Assembly: GCF_014224155.1 (NCBI RefSeq)
Contig: NZ_JAASUI010000005.1
Location: forward strand, 118,219-182,218
Length of the DNA stretch: 64,000 bases
Source: Listeria cossartiae subsp. cossartiae
GTDB lineage: Bacteria; Bacillota; Bacilli; Lactobacillales; Listeriaceae
Direction: 5' to 3'
Below, one piece after another: positions 1 through 9,057 of this stretch. The number at the start of each line of letters is the position of its first letter. The stretch's first letter is position 1. Below the pieces are notes generated by a model. It had not been told where the DNA came from, made no database searches, and worked only from the letters and a program-made list of their open reading frames with translations. A program made the position numbers and the translations under genes.

Positions 1-32
1 TAGAAACCTAACATTCGAAAAATGAAGTTTTT

Positions 33-113
33 TTCCTAACTAATTTGCGCTAATGCAATAAAAGTTTAGAAATGAAGAAAAAGGCTCACTAAACTTGCGG
101 ATTTGGTTAGGAA
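33..113 (+). promoter_or_regulatory. Nested inverted repeats ahead of oppB, possible attenuator
   Basis: The outer arms TTCCTAAC (33-40) and GTTAGGAA (106-113) are exact complements. Inside them AAGTTTAG (62-69) and CTAAACTT (89-96) are also exact complements. A T-run (about 118-125) follows. A second CCTAAC at 7-12 could compete for the same right arm. This is what a structured intercistronic element between oppA and oppBCDF would look like, for example to lower expression of the permease relative to the binding protein. The structure is seen in sequence; the function is inferred. Confidence 0.4.
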
Positions 114-158
114 TGACTTTTTTTATATATTTATTAAAACTGGGAGGTGTAGAGATAG

Positions 159-1088
159 ATGGTTAAATATACGTTAAAAAGAGTATTATATATGCTTATA
201 ACGTTATTCATCATTGCTTCGGTTACGTTTGTTCTTATGAAATTCTTACCTGGTACGCCTTACCGTAATCAGGAGAAACTATCTGACGAACAAATTCACA
301 TGATGAATGAAAAATACGGACTAAATGATTCAATTCCAGTCCAATACTTTAATTATATGACAGGTTTGGTAAAAGGTGACTTAGGTGTTTCCTTCCAACT
401 TGATAATAGACCAGTGTCTGAGATTTTAGGTGCACTGATTGGTCCATCTGTCCAATTAGCACTCGAGGCAATGGTATTTGGTGTTATATTTGGGATTTTA
501 CTTGGGGTAGTGGCGGCCATGTACCAGAATAAGTGGCCGGATTATACGAGTACATTTATAGCAATATTAGGTAAGTCAGTTCCATCTTTCGTATTTGCGA
601 CTGTTTTACAATACTGGCTTGGAGCAAAACTTCAAATTTTACCAGTAGCAGGTTGGGGCACGTTTGCAGATACTATTCTGCCAGCATTCGCACTTGCGAT
701 GTTCCCGCTAGCGACAGCAGCTCGTTTCATGAGAACAGAATTAATCGATGTATTTGCGTCTGATTATGTTCTACTTGCAAAAGCGAAAGGGAATAGTAGA
801 ACGGAAGTAGCAGTTAAACATGCGATTCGTAATGCACTTATTCCTTTAATTACAGTTTTAGGACCATTATCGGTTGCACTGATGACTGGTTCCCTTGTTA
901 TTGAAAATATTTACAGTATCCCTGGTATCGGTAGTCAATTCGTTTCTTCTATTCAAATGAACGATTATCCTGTTATCATGGGAACTACATTATTATTTGC
1001 TGCTATGCTTGTATTTGTTATCTTGGTAGTAGATATTCTTTACGGATTGATTGATCCACGAATCCGTGTGTCTGGAGGTAGAAAATAA
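159..1088 (+). CDS. oppB: Oligopeptide ABC transporter permease OppB
   Basis: One of the two membrane subunits of the oligopeptide importer. It forms the translocation channel together with OppC and receives peptides from the lipoprotein OppA. The 309-residue protein has the family's N-terminal membrane anchor (residues about 9-30), a periplasmic-side segment, and a cluster of hydrophobic helices with the EAA-type loop near residues 195-225 (ending in ALIPLITVLGP). The start follows GGGAGG at a normal distance. It is the first gene of an oppBCDF run with tight spacing; its stop overlaps the oppC start by one base. The binding protein gene is not in the window and should lie just upstream. Family assignment is secure; the peptide range cannot be read from sequence. 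Confidence 0.95.
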   Translation: MVKYTLKRVLYMLITLFIIASVTFVLMKFLPGTPYRNQEKLSDEQIHMMNEKYGLNDSIPVQYFNYMTGLVKGDLGVSFQLDNRPVSEILGALIGPSVQLALEAMVFGVIFGILLGVVAAMYQNKWPDYTSTFIAILGKSVPSFVFATVLQYWLGAKLQILPVAGWGTFADTILPAFALAMFPLATAARFMRTELIDVFASDYVLLAKAKGNSRTEVAVKHAIRNALIPLITVLGPLSVALMTGSLVIENIYSIPGIGSQFVSSIQMNDYPVIMGTTLLFAAMLVFVILVVDILYGLIDPRIRVSGGRK

Positions 1089-2122
1089 TGGCAGAACATA
1101 AAATTGCAAAAGAAAGATTCCAGCCAGCACACATTCTAGATGCCGAAGCGGAAAAGATTACGCGTCCAAGTTTGACGTTTATGCAAGACTCTTGGCTTCG
1201 TATTCGTAAAAATAAAGCTGCTCTAGTTTCACTTATTGTATTAGCACTTGTTATTATCATGGCAATTGTAGGCCCTTATTTGTCACAAAACTTAGGACCA
1301 AAACATGATATTAATAGACAAATTACTGAAAATGCGAGTCTTCCTCCAAAAGTACAAGGTTTTGAAAATATGCCTTTCTGGAATGGACATCAATCCATTG
1401 GTGGAGAAGACGTTGATATTTATAAACAAAATAATATTAAAGAGGGTACTTACTACTGGTTAGGTAGTGATACGCTTGGACGTGACCAATTTGCTCGTAT
1501 TTGGGCTGGTACACGTGTATCTCTTATTATTGCTGTTGTTGCGGCACTATGTGATTTAATCATTGGTGTTACTTACGGCTTGATTTCTGGTTATGTTGGA
1601 GGTCGTGTTGATAACTTTATGCAACGTGTGCTAGAAGTTATTGGTGCTATTCCAAACTTAGTTGTCGTTATTTTAATGATGCTAATACTTGATCCAGGGA
1701 TTATTTCTATCATCATAGCGATTGCGATGACGAGTTGGATAACAATGGCCCGGGTAGTCAGGGGACAAGTTTTAAAACTCAAAAATCAAGAATTCGTTAT
1801 GGCTTCTACAACTTTAGGGGAATCTACTCCTAAAATTCTTATTAAACATTTAATACCAAATATTTCTGGGATTATTATCATTAACATTATGTTTAGTATT
1901 CCTAGTGCGATTTTCTTTGAAGCCTTTTTAAGCTTTATTGGACTTGGTCTTCCAGCGCCAGCAGCGTCTCTTGGTGTCTTGGTAAATGATGGGTATAAAA
2001 CATTACAAGTATTACCGTATATGATTCTTTATCCATGTATTGTACTTTGTATCATCATGATTGCATTTAACTTAATTGCAGATGGTTTGCGCGATGCCTT
2101 TGATCCTAAAATGCGCGATTAA
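1088..2122 (+). CDS. oppC: Oligopeptide ABC transporter permease OppC
   Basis: Second membrane subunit of the oligopeptide importer, 344 residues. The N-terminal cytoplasmic stretch (1-38) is followed by the first membrane helix (about 40-64), a large extracytoplasmic insertion (65-135) typical of OppC, and five further helices containing the conserved permease loop around residues 225-260 (LGESTPKILIKHLIPN). The ATG overlaps the last base of the oppB stop codon (TAATG), so the two are translationally coupled and probably made in equal amounts. The gene is followed after 17 bases by oppD. Confidence 0.95.
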   Translation: MAEHKIAKERFQPAHILDAEAEKITRPSLTFMQDSWLRIRKNKAALVSLIVLALVIIMAIVGPYLSQNLGPKHDINRQITENASLPPKVQGFENMPFWNGHQSIGGEDVDIYKQNNIKEGTYYWLGSDTLGRDQFARIWAGTRVSLIIAVVAALCDLIIGVTYGLISGYVGGRVDNFMQRVLEVIGAIPNLVVVILMMLILDPGIISIIIAIAMTSWITMARVVRGQVLKLKNQEFVMASTTLGESTPKILIKHLIPNISGIIIINIMFSIPSAIFFEAFLSFIGLGLPAPAASLGVLVNDGYKTLQVLPYMILYPCIVLCIIMIAFNLIADGLRDAFDPKMRD

Positions 2123-2139
2123 AAGAGAGGTGAGGAAAA

Positions 2140-3216
2140 ATGGAAAAGCTATTAGAAGTTAAAGATTTAAATATTTCATTCCACACATATGCCGGTGAAG
2201 TTAAGGCGATTCGTGGAGTTAATTTTGACTTATATAAAGGAGAAACCTTAGCGATTGTTGGCGAATCTGGTTCTGGTAAATCAGTAACGACAAAATCGAT
2301 AATGCGTTTACTTCCAGAAGGTAACTCAGAAATTAAAAGTGGCCAAATTTTATTTAACGGAATGGATATCGCTAAAGCTCACGAAAAACAAATGCAAAAA
2401 ATTCGTGGGAAAGATATAGCTATGATTTTCCAAGATCCAATGACATCCTTAAATCCTACGATGACAATTGGTAAACAAATTTCTGAACCACTTATTAAAC
2501 ACCAAAAAATCAGTAAACATGAAGCTCACAAAACAGCGCTTCGTTTACTTCAATTAGTTGGTATTGCCAATGCAGAAGAAAGAATTAAACAATATCCTCA
2601 CCAATTTTCTGGTGGGATGCGTCAACGGGTTGTTATTGCGATTTCACTTGCTTGTAACCCACAAATTCTTATTGCAGATGAGCCAACAACAGCGCTAGAT
2701 GTAACTATCCAAGCGCAAATTTTAGATTTAATGAAGGACTTACAGAAAAAAATTGACACATCGATTATCTTTATTACCCATGACCTTGGTGTTGTAGCAA
2801 ACGTTGCAGACCGTGTTGCCGTTATGTACGGTGGTAAAATTGTTGAAATCGGTACGGTTGATGAAATTTTCTATAATCCGCAACATCCTTATACATGGGG
2901 ATTAATTAGTTCAATGCCTACTTTGGATACAGATGATGAAGAATTATTTGTTATCCCAGGTACACCACCAGATTTACTTCATCCTCCAAAAGGGGACGCA
3001 TTTGCTGCACGTAATAAATACGCAATGCAAATTGACCTTGAAGAAGAGCCACCACTATTTAAGGTGTCTGATACGCATTATGCGGCTACATGGTTGCTTC
3101 ATCCTGATGCACCAGAAGTAACGCCTCCTGATGCTGTATTACGTCGCCAAGAGCAGTTTGCGGAACTTCATCCTGGCATGCAAGCTGTCCATGCGAAAGG
3201 GGTAGAAGTAGAATGA
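2140..3216 (+). CDS. oppD: Oligopeptide ABC transporter ATPase OppD
   Basis: First of the two ATPases that power the peptide importer from the cytoplasmic side. The 358-residue protein carries Walker A GESGSGKS (about 42-49), the Q-loop at FQDPMTSLNP, signature FSGGMRQR, Walker B ILIADEP and the switch histidine in FITHDLGVV. The C-terminal extension after about residue 240 is the oligopeptide/dipeptide transporter domain; in this family it often holds an iron-sulfur cysteine cluster, but here it has no such cysteines. A good AGAGGTGAGG ribosome site precedes the ATG. The stop overlaps the oppF start (ATGA). Confidence 0.96.
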   Translation: MEKLLEVKDLNISFHTYAGEVKAIRGVNFDLYKGETLAIVGESGSGKSVTTKSIMRLLPEGNSEIKSGQILFNGMDIAKAHEKQMQKIRGKDIAMIFQDPMTSLNPTMTIGKQISEPLIKHQKISKHEAHKTALRLLQLVGIANAEERIKQYPHQFSGGMRQRVVIAISLACNPQILIADEPTTALDVTIQAQILDLMKDLQKKIDTSIIFITHDLGVVANVADRVAVMYGGKIVEIGTVDEIFYNPQHPYTWGLISSMPTLDTDDEELFVIPGTPPDLLHPPKGDAFAARNKYAMQIDLEEEPPLFKVSDTHYAATWLLHPDAPEVTPPDAVLRRQEQFAELHPGMQAVHAKGVEVE

Positions 3217-4181
3217 CTGAACAAAGAGAAAAATTATTAGAGATTCATAATCTAAAACAATACTTCAACAAAGGTACTGCAAGTGAAGTACGCGCGGTTG
3301 ATGATATTTCTTTTGATATTTATAAAGGTGAAACACTTGGTTTAGTAGGAGAATCTGGTTGTGGTAAATCTACAACTGGACGTACTATTATTCGTTTATA
3401 TGATGCAACTGGTGGAGAAGTTATTTATAATGGCAAAAATGTGCATGCACGTAAAAGCCGTAAAGAAATGCTTGAATTCCGCCGCAAAATGCAAATGATT
3501 TTCCAAGATCCATATGCGTCTTTAAATCCGCGTATGAAAGTTAAAGATATCATTGCAGAAGGTATTCGTATTCACGGCCTTGCTAAGACGCCTGAAGAAA
3601 CGAATCAACAAGTTTATGAGCTACTTGAAACAGTTGGTCTAAGTAAAGAACATGCTGGTCGTTACCCGCATGAATTCTCCGGTGGTCAACGTCAACGTAT
3701 CGGTATCGCTCGTGCGCTTGCTGTTCAACCAGAATTTATTATTGCCGATGAGCCTATTTCCGCACTGGATGTATCTATTCAAGCGCAAGTAGTTAACTTA
3801 TTACGTCAATTACAAAAAGAAAAAAATCTGACTTACCTATTCATTGCCCACGATTTATCAATGGTTAAATACATTAGTGATCGTATCGGCGTAATGTACT
3901 TCGGTAAATTAGTAGAGTTAGCGCCTGCCAATGATTTATATCATGCACCGCTACACCCTTATACGGAATCTCTTTTATCCGCGATTCCTTTGCCAGATCC
4001 AAATTATGAGCGTACTCGTGTGCGTAAAGCATATGATCCAACTTCTCATAACTATAAAGATGGCGATGAAATTAAAATGCGCGAAATCGCTCCTGGACAT
4101 TTTGTTTATTGTTCAGAAGAAGAAGAAGTTATGTATAAAGAAAAGCATGCTAAGCTAACTGCTGAAGCCGCTACAAAATAA
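3213..4181 (+). CDS. oppF: Oligopeptide ABC transporter ATPase OppF
   Basis: Second ATPase of the importer, 322 residues, pairing with OppD to drive OppBC. Motifs seen in order are Walker A GESGCGKS (about 45-52), Q-loop FQDPYASLNP, signature FSGGQRQR, Walker B FIIADEP, and switch histidine FIAHDLS. The C-terminal oligopeptide/dipeptide extension ends in a lysine- and glutamate-rich tail. The start ATG overlaps the oppD stop by four bases. It is the last gene of the operon, with a strong terminator directly after it. Confidence 0.96.
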   Translation: MTEQREKLLEIHNLKQYFNKGTASEVRAVDDISFDIYKGETLGLVGESGCGKSTTGRTIIRLYDATGGEVIYNGKNVHARKSRKEMLEFRRKMQMIFQDPYASLNPRMKVKDIIAEGIRIHGLAKTPEETNQQVYELLETVGLSKEHAGRYPHEFSGGQRQRIGIARALAVQPEFIIADEPISALDVSIQAQVVNLLRQLQKEKNLTYLFIAHDLSMVKYISDRIGVMYFGKLVELAPANDLYHAPLHPYTESLLSAIPLPDPNYERTRVRKAYDPTSHNYKDGDEIKMREIAPGHFVYCSEEEEVMYKEKHAKLTAEAATK

Positions 4182-4186
4182 CACTA

Positions 4187-4224
4187 AAACATCAATCAGA
4201 GTAAAATTTGATTGATGTTTTTTT
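4187..4224 (+). terminator. Terminator of opp operon
   Basis: Stem AACATCAATCA / TGATTGATGTT with a 9-base loop, followed by eight T. Confidence 0.9.
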
Positions 4225-4284
4225 CACAAAATTAAAATTCTCATGAAATTCTCATAAAAAAGCGTTTTTTTTCATGTGATTTTA

Positions 4285-4310
4285 GTTTAAACAAGTTATA
4301 GTAGGGGTAT
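4285..4310 (+). promoter_or_regulatory. SigB-type promoter upstream of spxA
   Basis: GTTT (4285-4288), 16 bases, then GGGTAT (4305-4310) matches the general-stress sigma factor consensus. It lies about 190 bases before the spxA start. A separate TATAAT at 4399-4404 is a candidate housekeeping -10 box. The rest of the 319-base gap (4182-4500) has no gene; ATTTGGAAA (4347-4355) and TTTCCAAAT (4428-4436) form a distant inverted repeat around the second promoter. Confidence 0.55.
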
Positions 4311-4500
4311 CATATACATAACGGCTTGCTAACAATGGTTTTACATATTTGGAAAGAAAATTTTAAAAAATAGTATATGGAATTTCACAAAATTAGTGTA
4401 TAATGAAGTGTAAGTTCTTTAATGAATTTTCCAAATAGAGATATTGCTAGAATTTCGTTATATGAATGAAACAATACCCGATAAGGAGTGTGAATGTCTA

Positions 4501-4896
4501 ATGGTAACGTTATACACTTCACCTAGTTGCACATCTTGCCGAAAAGCTCGTGCATGGTTGGAAGAACATGATATCCCTTATAAGGAAAGAAACATTTTTT
4601 CTGAGCCACTTAGTTTGGATGAAATTAAAGAAATTCTTCGTATGACTGAGGATGGTACAGATGAAATTATTTCCACTCGTTCAAAAACGTTCCAAAAATT
4701 GAACGTGGATTTAGATAGCCTTCCTTTGCAACAACTATTTGAATTAATCCAGAAAAATCCTGGCTTATTAAGACGTCCTATCATTATTGATGAAAAACGT
4801 TTGCAAGTTGGGTACAATGAAGATGAAATTCGCCGTTTCTTACCGCGCCGTGTACGTACGTATCAACTACGTGAAGCGCAAAAAATGGTTAACTAA
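4501..4896 (+). CDS. spxA: Transcriptional regulator SpxA (ArsC-like)
   Basis: Spx binds the alpha subunit C-terminal domain of RNA polymerase and redirects transcription under thiol and oxidative stress. The 131-residue protein is close to full-length Bacillus Spx: it has the redox switch CTSC (residues 10-13), the conserved RSKTFQKLN segment, [10 protein letters not shown] and the C-terminal [14 protein letters not shown] chose the ATG at 4501, ten bases after AAGGAGTG; a reading that begins further upstream adds residues not present in the family. An out-of-frame ATG at 4494 sits too close to the ribosome site to be the main start. mecA, which follows as a separate unit, encodes a Clp adaptor. 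The gene has its own terminator. Confidence 0.96.
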   Translation: MVTLYTSPSCTSCRKARAWLEEHDIPYKERNIFSEPLSLDEIKEILRMTEDGTDEIISTRSKTFQKLNVDLDSLPLQQLFELIQKNPGLLRRPIIIDEKRLQVGYNEDEIRRFLPRRVRTYQLREAQKMVN

Positions 4897-4910
4897 GATT
4901 GATAAAAGTG

Positions 4911-4953
4911 GTTGCCGAGAATTCCATTCAGTTGGATTCTTGGCGCTTTTTTT
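4911..4953 (+). terminator. Terminator of spxA
   Basis: Stem GCCGAGAA..CCA / TGG..TTCTTGGC followed by CGC and seven T. Confidence 0.88.
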
Positions 4954-5127
4954 GTAATTGGAGTAAATGTTCTTGAATTTTTTTCGTTTTTCAGCTAAGA
5001 TAATAATCCACCTATGAAATTGAAGGAAAAATGGTGGTACTATTTGCTAATATGAGCTACAATGAATTTAACCAATTAAGTTTCACCCTTCATTGTCAAT
5101 GACTAAGAAGGAAGGGAGAGTGTGACG

Positions 5128-5781
5128 ATGGAAATTGAACGAATTAATGAGGATACAATCAAGTTTTATATCTCTTATCTGGATTTGGAAGAGCGAGGTT
5201 TTAACCAAGAAGATGTTTGGTATGATCGCGAGAAAAGTGAAGAACTTTTCTGGGATATGATGGATGAGCTGAAATATGAAGAAGAGTTCTCTCCGGAAGG
5301 TCCGCTCTGGATACAAGTCCAAGCCTTAAAACATGGCTTAGAAGTATTCGTAACAAAAGCTACAATTGGTGGAAAAGGCGAAGATGGCTTTGATGTCACG
5401 CTGAGCTCCCCAGATGAGCTTGCAGAAGAAAAAATCGAAAAACTACTCGAAGAAAACTTCAATCCAGTGAGAAAAGAATCACTCGGAGAAGATGATACGC
5501 TAGAGTTTATTTTAGAGTTCCGTGATTTTGAAGATGCTATTTCACTTTCACGAGCAACAGGACTGGAAAATTTAGTAACTAAGCTATTTTCGTATCAAGG
5601 AAAGTATTATTTGAATGTAGAATTTCCTGAGAATAAATATGATGAATCTAACATTGACAATGCCGTTAGTATTTTGCTTGAGTACGGTTTAGAGTCGAAT
5701 TTAACTGGTTATATGCTTGCAGAGTACGGAAAAGTAATTTTTGATGTTCCTGCATTAAAGCAAATAAGAAAACATTTCTAA
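5128..5781 (+). CDS. mecA: Adaptor protein MecA for ClpC
   Basis: MecA delivers substrates to the ClpC-ClpP protease and helps assemble the ClpC hexamer; in Bacillus it controls ComK degradation. The 217-residue protein opens with the conserved MEIERINEDTIKFYISYLDLEERGF block, the substrate-binding N-terminal domain. After an acidic linker (about 95-120) comes the C-terminal ClpC-binding domain. The ATG at 5128 is ten bases after GGAAGGGAG; a GTG two codons upstream (5122) is also possible but is closer than ideal. coiA, a competence gene, follows downstream after a terminator. Confidence 0.93.
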   Translation: MEIERINEDTIKFYISYLDLEERGFNQEDVWYDREKSEELFWDMMDELKYEEEFSPEGPLWIQVQALKHGLEVFVTKATIGGKGEDGFDVTLSSPDELAEEKIEKLLEENFNPVRKESLGEDDTLEFILEFRDFEDAISLSRATGLENLVTKLFSYQGKYYLNVEFPENKYDESNIDNAVSILLEYGLESNLTGYMLAEYGKVIFDVPALKQIRKHF

Positions 5782-5792
5782 AACTTCATTTT

Positions 5793-5836
5793 GAAGACCC
5801 GTTTGTGCTGAAAAATTAGCCAAACGGGTCTTTTTT
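5793..5836 (+). terminator. Terminator of mecA
   Basis: Stem GACCCGTTTG / CAAACGGGTC with a 15-base loop, then six T. Confidence 0.92.
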
Positions 5837-5907
5837 GCGATTTTAAAAATAAGAAAGGAATTGGGCGCTCGTGCGGCGAATATTAATATTAAAGAGCTAA
5901 TAGGAGA

Positions 5908-7017
5908 GTGATTATTATTTTTACCGCCAGAAATAGCACAGGAGAAACTTTTACTATTACTAAGATGAACGTCGAGCGAATTAAGCAAGAAGAAAGGCTG
6001 TTTTGTAAGTCATGTGCCAGTCCCGTCATGATTAAAGCTGGGCAAATTAAGATTCCTCATTTTGCTCATGAGAAGACTATGAAGTGCGCATTTGCATCGG
6101 AAGGAGAGAGTGAAGCACATTTAGCAGCTAAGCGACAAATCATGGCGTGGCTTTGTTATCAAGGAATATCAGTAGAAGTAGAAAGCTATTTTCCTGAAAT
6201 TAATCGGCAAGCAGATATATTAGTGGGTGGCAAGACGGTTATTGAATTTCAACGTTCCTCTGTTCCAATTAGCGAGATGGTTCAGCGTACGATGGATTAC
6301 TTGTCGATTGGTTTAGAAGTGCACTGGGTACTTGGACAGATGCTAAAAAAAGAGAAAGGACGTATTTGTCTTTCTGCGTTTCAGCAAGCCTTTGTTCAGT
6401 CTGATTCCAAGTTAGGTTATCATTTTTGGCATTACTCGGCAGAACATGAGATTTGTACATTGTATTATCATTTAACTTTTGAGAAAGGAAATCGCTTTTT
6501 TGCAAGTGAGATGCCTTTTTCGATGAAGATACCATTTAAGGATTGGGAGCGGAAGATGGCGCGAATTATAAGTCGACAAGCCTATGTAAAGCGAGATAGA
6601 GCATTAGAAAGACAAAAAATTTGTTTTTACTACGCCAAATTTAAAAAACATGGTCAATTTATGCAGAAGTTATATAATGCCGGATATTATTTACACTATT
6701 TACCGAAAGAAATCGGGGTGGATTTAGAAGAGCAATTTTTAGTTGTGACGCCGGCTGTAGAATGGCAATTTGATTTATGGGAAAAGTTTTTTAAAGGATT
6801 AGAGAAGGGGGATACTTTCAGCGAGCATTGTTTTTTAGAAAGTTTTCAATCAGTTGTAACCCCTATCTTAACCATTTGGCTATCGCCTCAAGAACATTGG
6901 AAATTAGGTAAAGCGTACATTTCTTACTTGATTAGTAAGGGAGTTCTATCGGCAATGCCAGAAAATCGTTATCGGGTGCGGCGAATTATGACATTTTCTA
7001 ATACTCGAGTGGGGTAA
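5908..7017 (+). CDS. coiA: Competence protein CoiA-like nuclease
   Basis: CoiA is needed for recombination of DNA taken up during competence. The 369-residue protein shows the family N-terminal region with a zinc-type cluster (FCKSC near 33-37 and PHFAHEK near 51-57) and a PD-(D/E)XK nuclease core: EAHLAAKRQ, then QADIL and VIEFQ around residues 105-118. The C-terminal part is poorly conserved. The start is uncertain: the GTG at 5908 lies only one base after AGGAG, while the ATT codons at 5914 and 5917 would be at an ideal distance. A short frame GTG 5871 to TAA 5900 (MRRILILKS) ends just before this ribosome site and may couple translation. A function in transformation is family knowledge; Listeria is not readily transformable. 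Confidence 0.85.
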   Translation: MIIIFTARNSTGETFTITKMNVERIKQEERLFCKSCASPVMIKAGQIKIPHFAHEKTMKCAFASEGESEAHLAAKRQIMAWLCYQGISVEVESYFPEINRQADILVGGKTVIEFQRSSVPISEMVQRTMDYLSIGLEVHWVLGQMLKKEKGRICLSAFQQAFVQSDSKLGYHFWHYSAEHEICTLYYHLTFEKGNRFFASEMPFSMKIPFKDWERKMARIISRQAYVKRDRALERQKICFYYAKFKKHGQFMQKLYNAGYYLHYLPKEIGVDLEEQFLVVTPAVEWQFDLWEKFFKGLEKGDTFSEHCFLESFQSVVTPILTIWLSPQEHWKLGKAYISYLISKGVLSAMPENRYRVRRIMTFSNTRVG

Positions 7018-7095
7018 ATAGAATCATCTGTTTTGCTTTTTTAGTTATTTTGGCTCATAATAAAATCAAAATGATTATGGTTGGGGGTTTTAATA

Positions 7096-8901
7096 TTGAG
7101 TAAAACAAATGCATTACCTTTAAGAGAAGAAGTACCAGAAAATCTAACGTGGGATTTAACGACTATCTATCCAAATGATGAAGCTTGGGAACAGGCTTTT
7201 GTAGATTTACAAAAAATTACCGAAGAAAGCGAGCAATTTAAAGGTCGATTAGCAGAAAGTAGCCAAACACTTTTTGAAGCACTTCAATTTCGTGATAATA
7301 CGTATGATTTGATTAGTAATTTATATGTTTACGCTCATTTGAAAATGGACCAAGACACAGCTAATGCGAAATATCAAGGACTATATAGTCGCGCAGGAAG
7401 CCTTGTTACCAAACTAATGTCTGCACTATCTTATTACGATCCTGAGATTTTAGCGATGGATGAAAGTACGCTACAACAATTTTTAAATGAAAATAAAGAG
7501 TTACAATTATATGCTCATTTATTAGAAGAGTTAAATTTAAGCCGACCTTATATTTTGAGTGAAAAAGAAGAGGCGTTACTTGCGAATGCGGGGGAAGTTC
7601 TAGGAAATTCTTCCAATACGTTTAATACATTAAATAATGCGGATATGAAGTTTCCGACGATTAAAGATGAGAATGGTGAGAAAGTCGAAATTACGCATGG
7701 TCGTTTTGGCAAGTTGTTAGAAAGTAATGATCCGCGTGTGCGTCGTGATGCGTTTCTTGGCGTTTATTCTGTTTATGAAGGGTTGAAAAATACGCTAGCT
7801 TCTACTTTAAATGGCCAAGTAAAAAAATCTAATTTTTATGCTGCTACTCGTGGCTATACTTCGGCTCGTGAGGCTGCTCTTTCGGGAAACCATATTCCTG
7901 AAACAGTGTATGATTCATTACTGAAATCGGTGAATACTAATGCTAGCTTGCTTCATCGTTATGTAAAATTACGTAAAGAGTTGCTTGGTTTAGAAGAATT
8001 GCATATGTATGATCTATATACGCCGCTTTCGGATGATGTTAATTTGGAATTCACGTATGAGGAAGCGAAAGAGCTTGTGCTTGAAGCATTAAAACCACTT
8101 GGAGAAGAGTATCAGGCAATTTTGAAAGAAGCATTTGATGGTCGCTGGATTGATGTGATGGAAAATAAAGGAAAACGTAGTGGGGCTTATTCTTCTGGTT
8201 CATATAGTACGAATCCGTATATTTTACTGAATTGGCAAGATAATATTAATAATGTGTATACGCTGGCTCATGAACTTGGACATAGTGTGCATAGTTATTA
8301 TACTAGAAAAAATCAACCATTTGTTTATGGCGATTATTCGATTTTTTTAGCAGAAGTGGCTTCTACTACGAATGAGAATTTATTGACTGATTATCTGCTT
8401 AAAAAATACGATGATCCAAAAGTGCGCGCTTATTTATTGAATCATTATTTGGATGGATTTAAAGGAACGGTATTCCGTCAAACACAATTTGCTGAATTTG
8501 AGCATGCGATTCATCAAGCGGACCAAGAAGGTGTCGCTCTGACTGCTGATTATTTAACGGAAACGTATTTTGATATTAATAAGAAATATTACGGGGAAGC
8601 GATGGTTTATGATGCTGAAATTGGCTATGAATGGTCTCGTATTCCGCATTTCTATATGAACTATTATGTGTTCCAATATGCGACTGGTTTTTCAGCAGCT
8701 TCTGCATTGAGCGCGAAAATCTTAACAGAAGGTCAAACAGCTGTAACGGCTTATATTGACTTTTTGAAAGCTGGAAGTTCTGATTATCCGATTGATGTTT
8801 TGAAAAAAGCTGGCGTGGATATGGCAACACCTAAGCCTGTGGATGATGCTTTAAAAGTATTTGAACAACGATTAGATGAATTAGAAAAACTAGTTAAATA
8901 A
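7096..8901 (+). CDS. pepF: Oligoendopeptidase F
   Basis: Cytoplasmic zinc metallopeptidase of family M3 that cleaves short peptides, plausibly those brought in by the opp system encoded at the start of the window. The protein is about 601 residues, the usual length. The zinc motif HELGH lies at about residues 392-396, with a downstream glutamate in FLAEVASTTNE as third ligand. I chose the TTG at 7096, eight bases after TGGGGG; the upstream in-frame TTG at 7081 would place the ribosome site inside the gene. The N-terminal MSKTNALPLREEVPENLTWDL matches the family start. A terminator follows. Confidence 0.94.
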   Translation: MSKTNALPLREEVPENLTWDLTTIYPNDEAWEQAFVDLQKITEESEQFKGRLAESSQTLFEALQFRDNTYDLISNLYVYAHLKMDQDTANAKYQGLYSRAGSLVTKLMSALSYYDPEILAMDESTLQQFLNENKELQLYAHLLEELNLSRPYILSEKEEALLANAGEVLGNSSNTFNTLNNADMKFPTIKDENGEKVEITHGRFGKLLESNDPRVRRDAFLGVYSVYEGLKNTLASTLNGQVKKSNFYAATRGYTSAREAALSGNHIPETVYDSLLKSVNTNASLLHRYVKLRKELLGLEELHMYDLYTPLSDDVNLEFTYEEAKELVLEALKPLGEEYQAILKEAFDGRWIDVMENKGKRSGAYSSGSYSTNPYILLNWQDNINNVYTLAHELGHSVHSYYTRKNQPFVYGDYSIFLAEVASTTNENLLTDYLLKKYDDPKVRAYLLNHYLDGFKGTVFRQTQFAEFEHAIHQADQEGVALTADYLTETYFDINKKYYGEAMVYDAEIGYEWSRIPHFYMNYYVFQYATGFSAASALSAKILTEGQTAVTAYIDFLKAGSSDYPIDVLKKAGVDMATPKPVDDALKVFEQRLDELEKLVK

Positions 8902-8920
8902 TTGTTTGTGAATTTTGCTA

Positions 8921-8962
8921 AAAAAAGACACGTTAGCGCGAATGGCTACGTGTCTTTTTTTC
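8921..8962 (+). terminator. Terminator of pepF
   Basis: Stem AGACACGTTAGC / GGCTACGTGTCT (one bulge) followed by seven T. Confidence 0.9.
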
Positions 8963-9022
8963 TTATGTTTAAGTGGTGTCAGTATTCACGAAATGTACAA
9001 ATAAAATTTGCTATGTGAACTA

Positions 9023-9051
9023 TTGAATTATAAGTGGTTATATGGTATATT
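9023..9051 (+). promoter_or_regulatory. Promoter for the candidate small RNA
   Basis: TTGAAT (9023-9028), exactly 17 bases, then TATATT (9046-9051). No open reading frame with a ribosome site begins in the next 100 bases, so the likely product is a short RNA ending at the hairpin at 9129-9156. Confidence 0.55.
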
Positions 9052-9057
9052 ATAACC

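Noticed and set aside
4494..4526. Out-of-frame ATG with a ten-codon frame overlapping the spxA start
   Set aside because: Only three bases from the ribosome site and no sign of conservation; the spxA ATG at 4501 is well placed.
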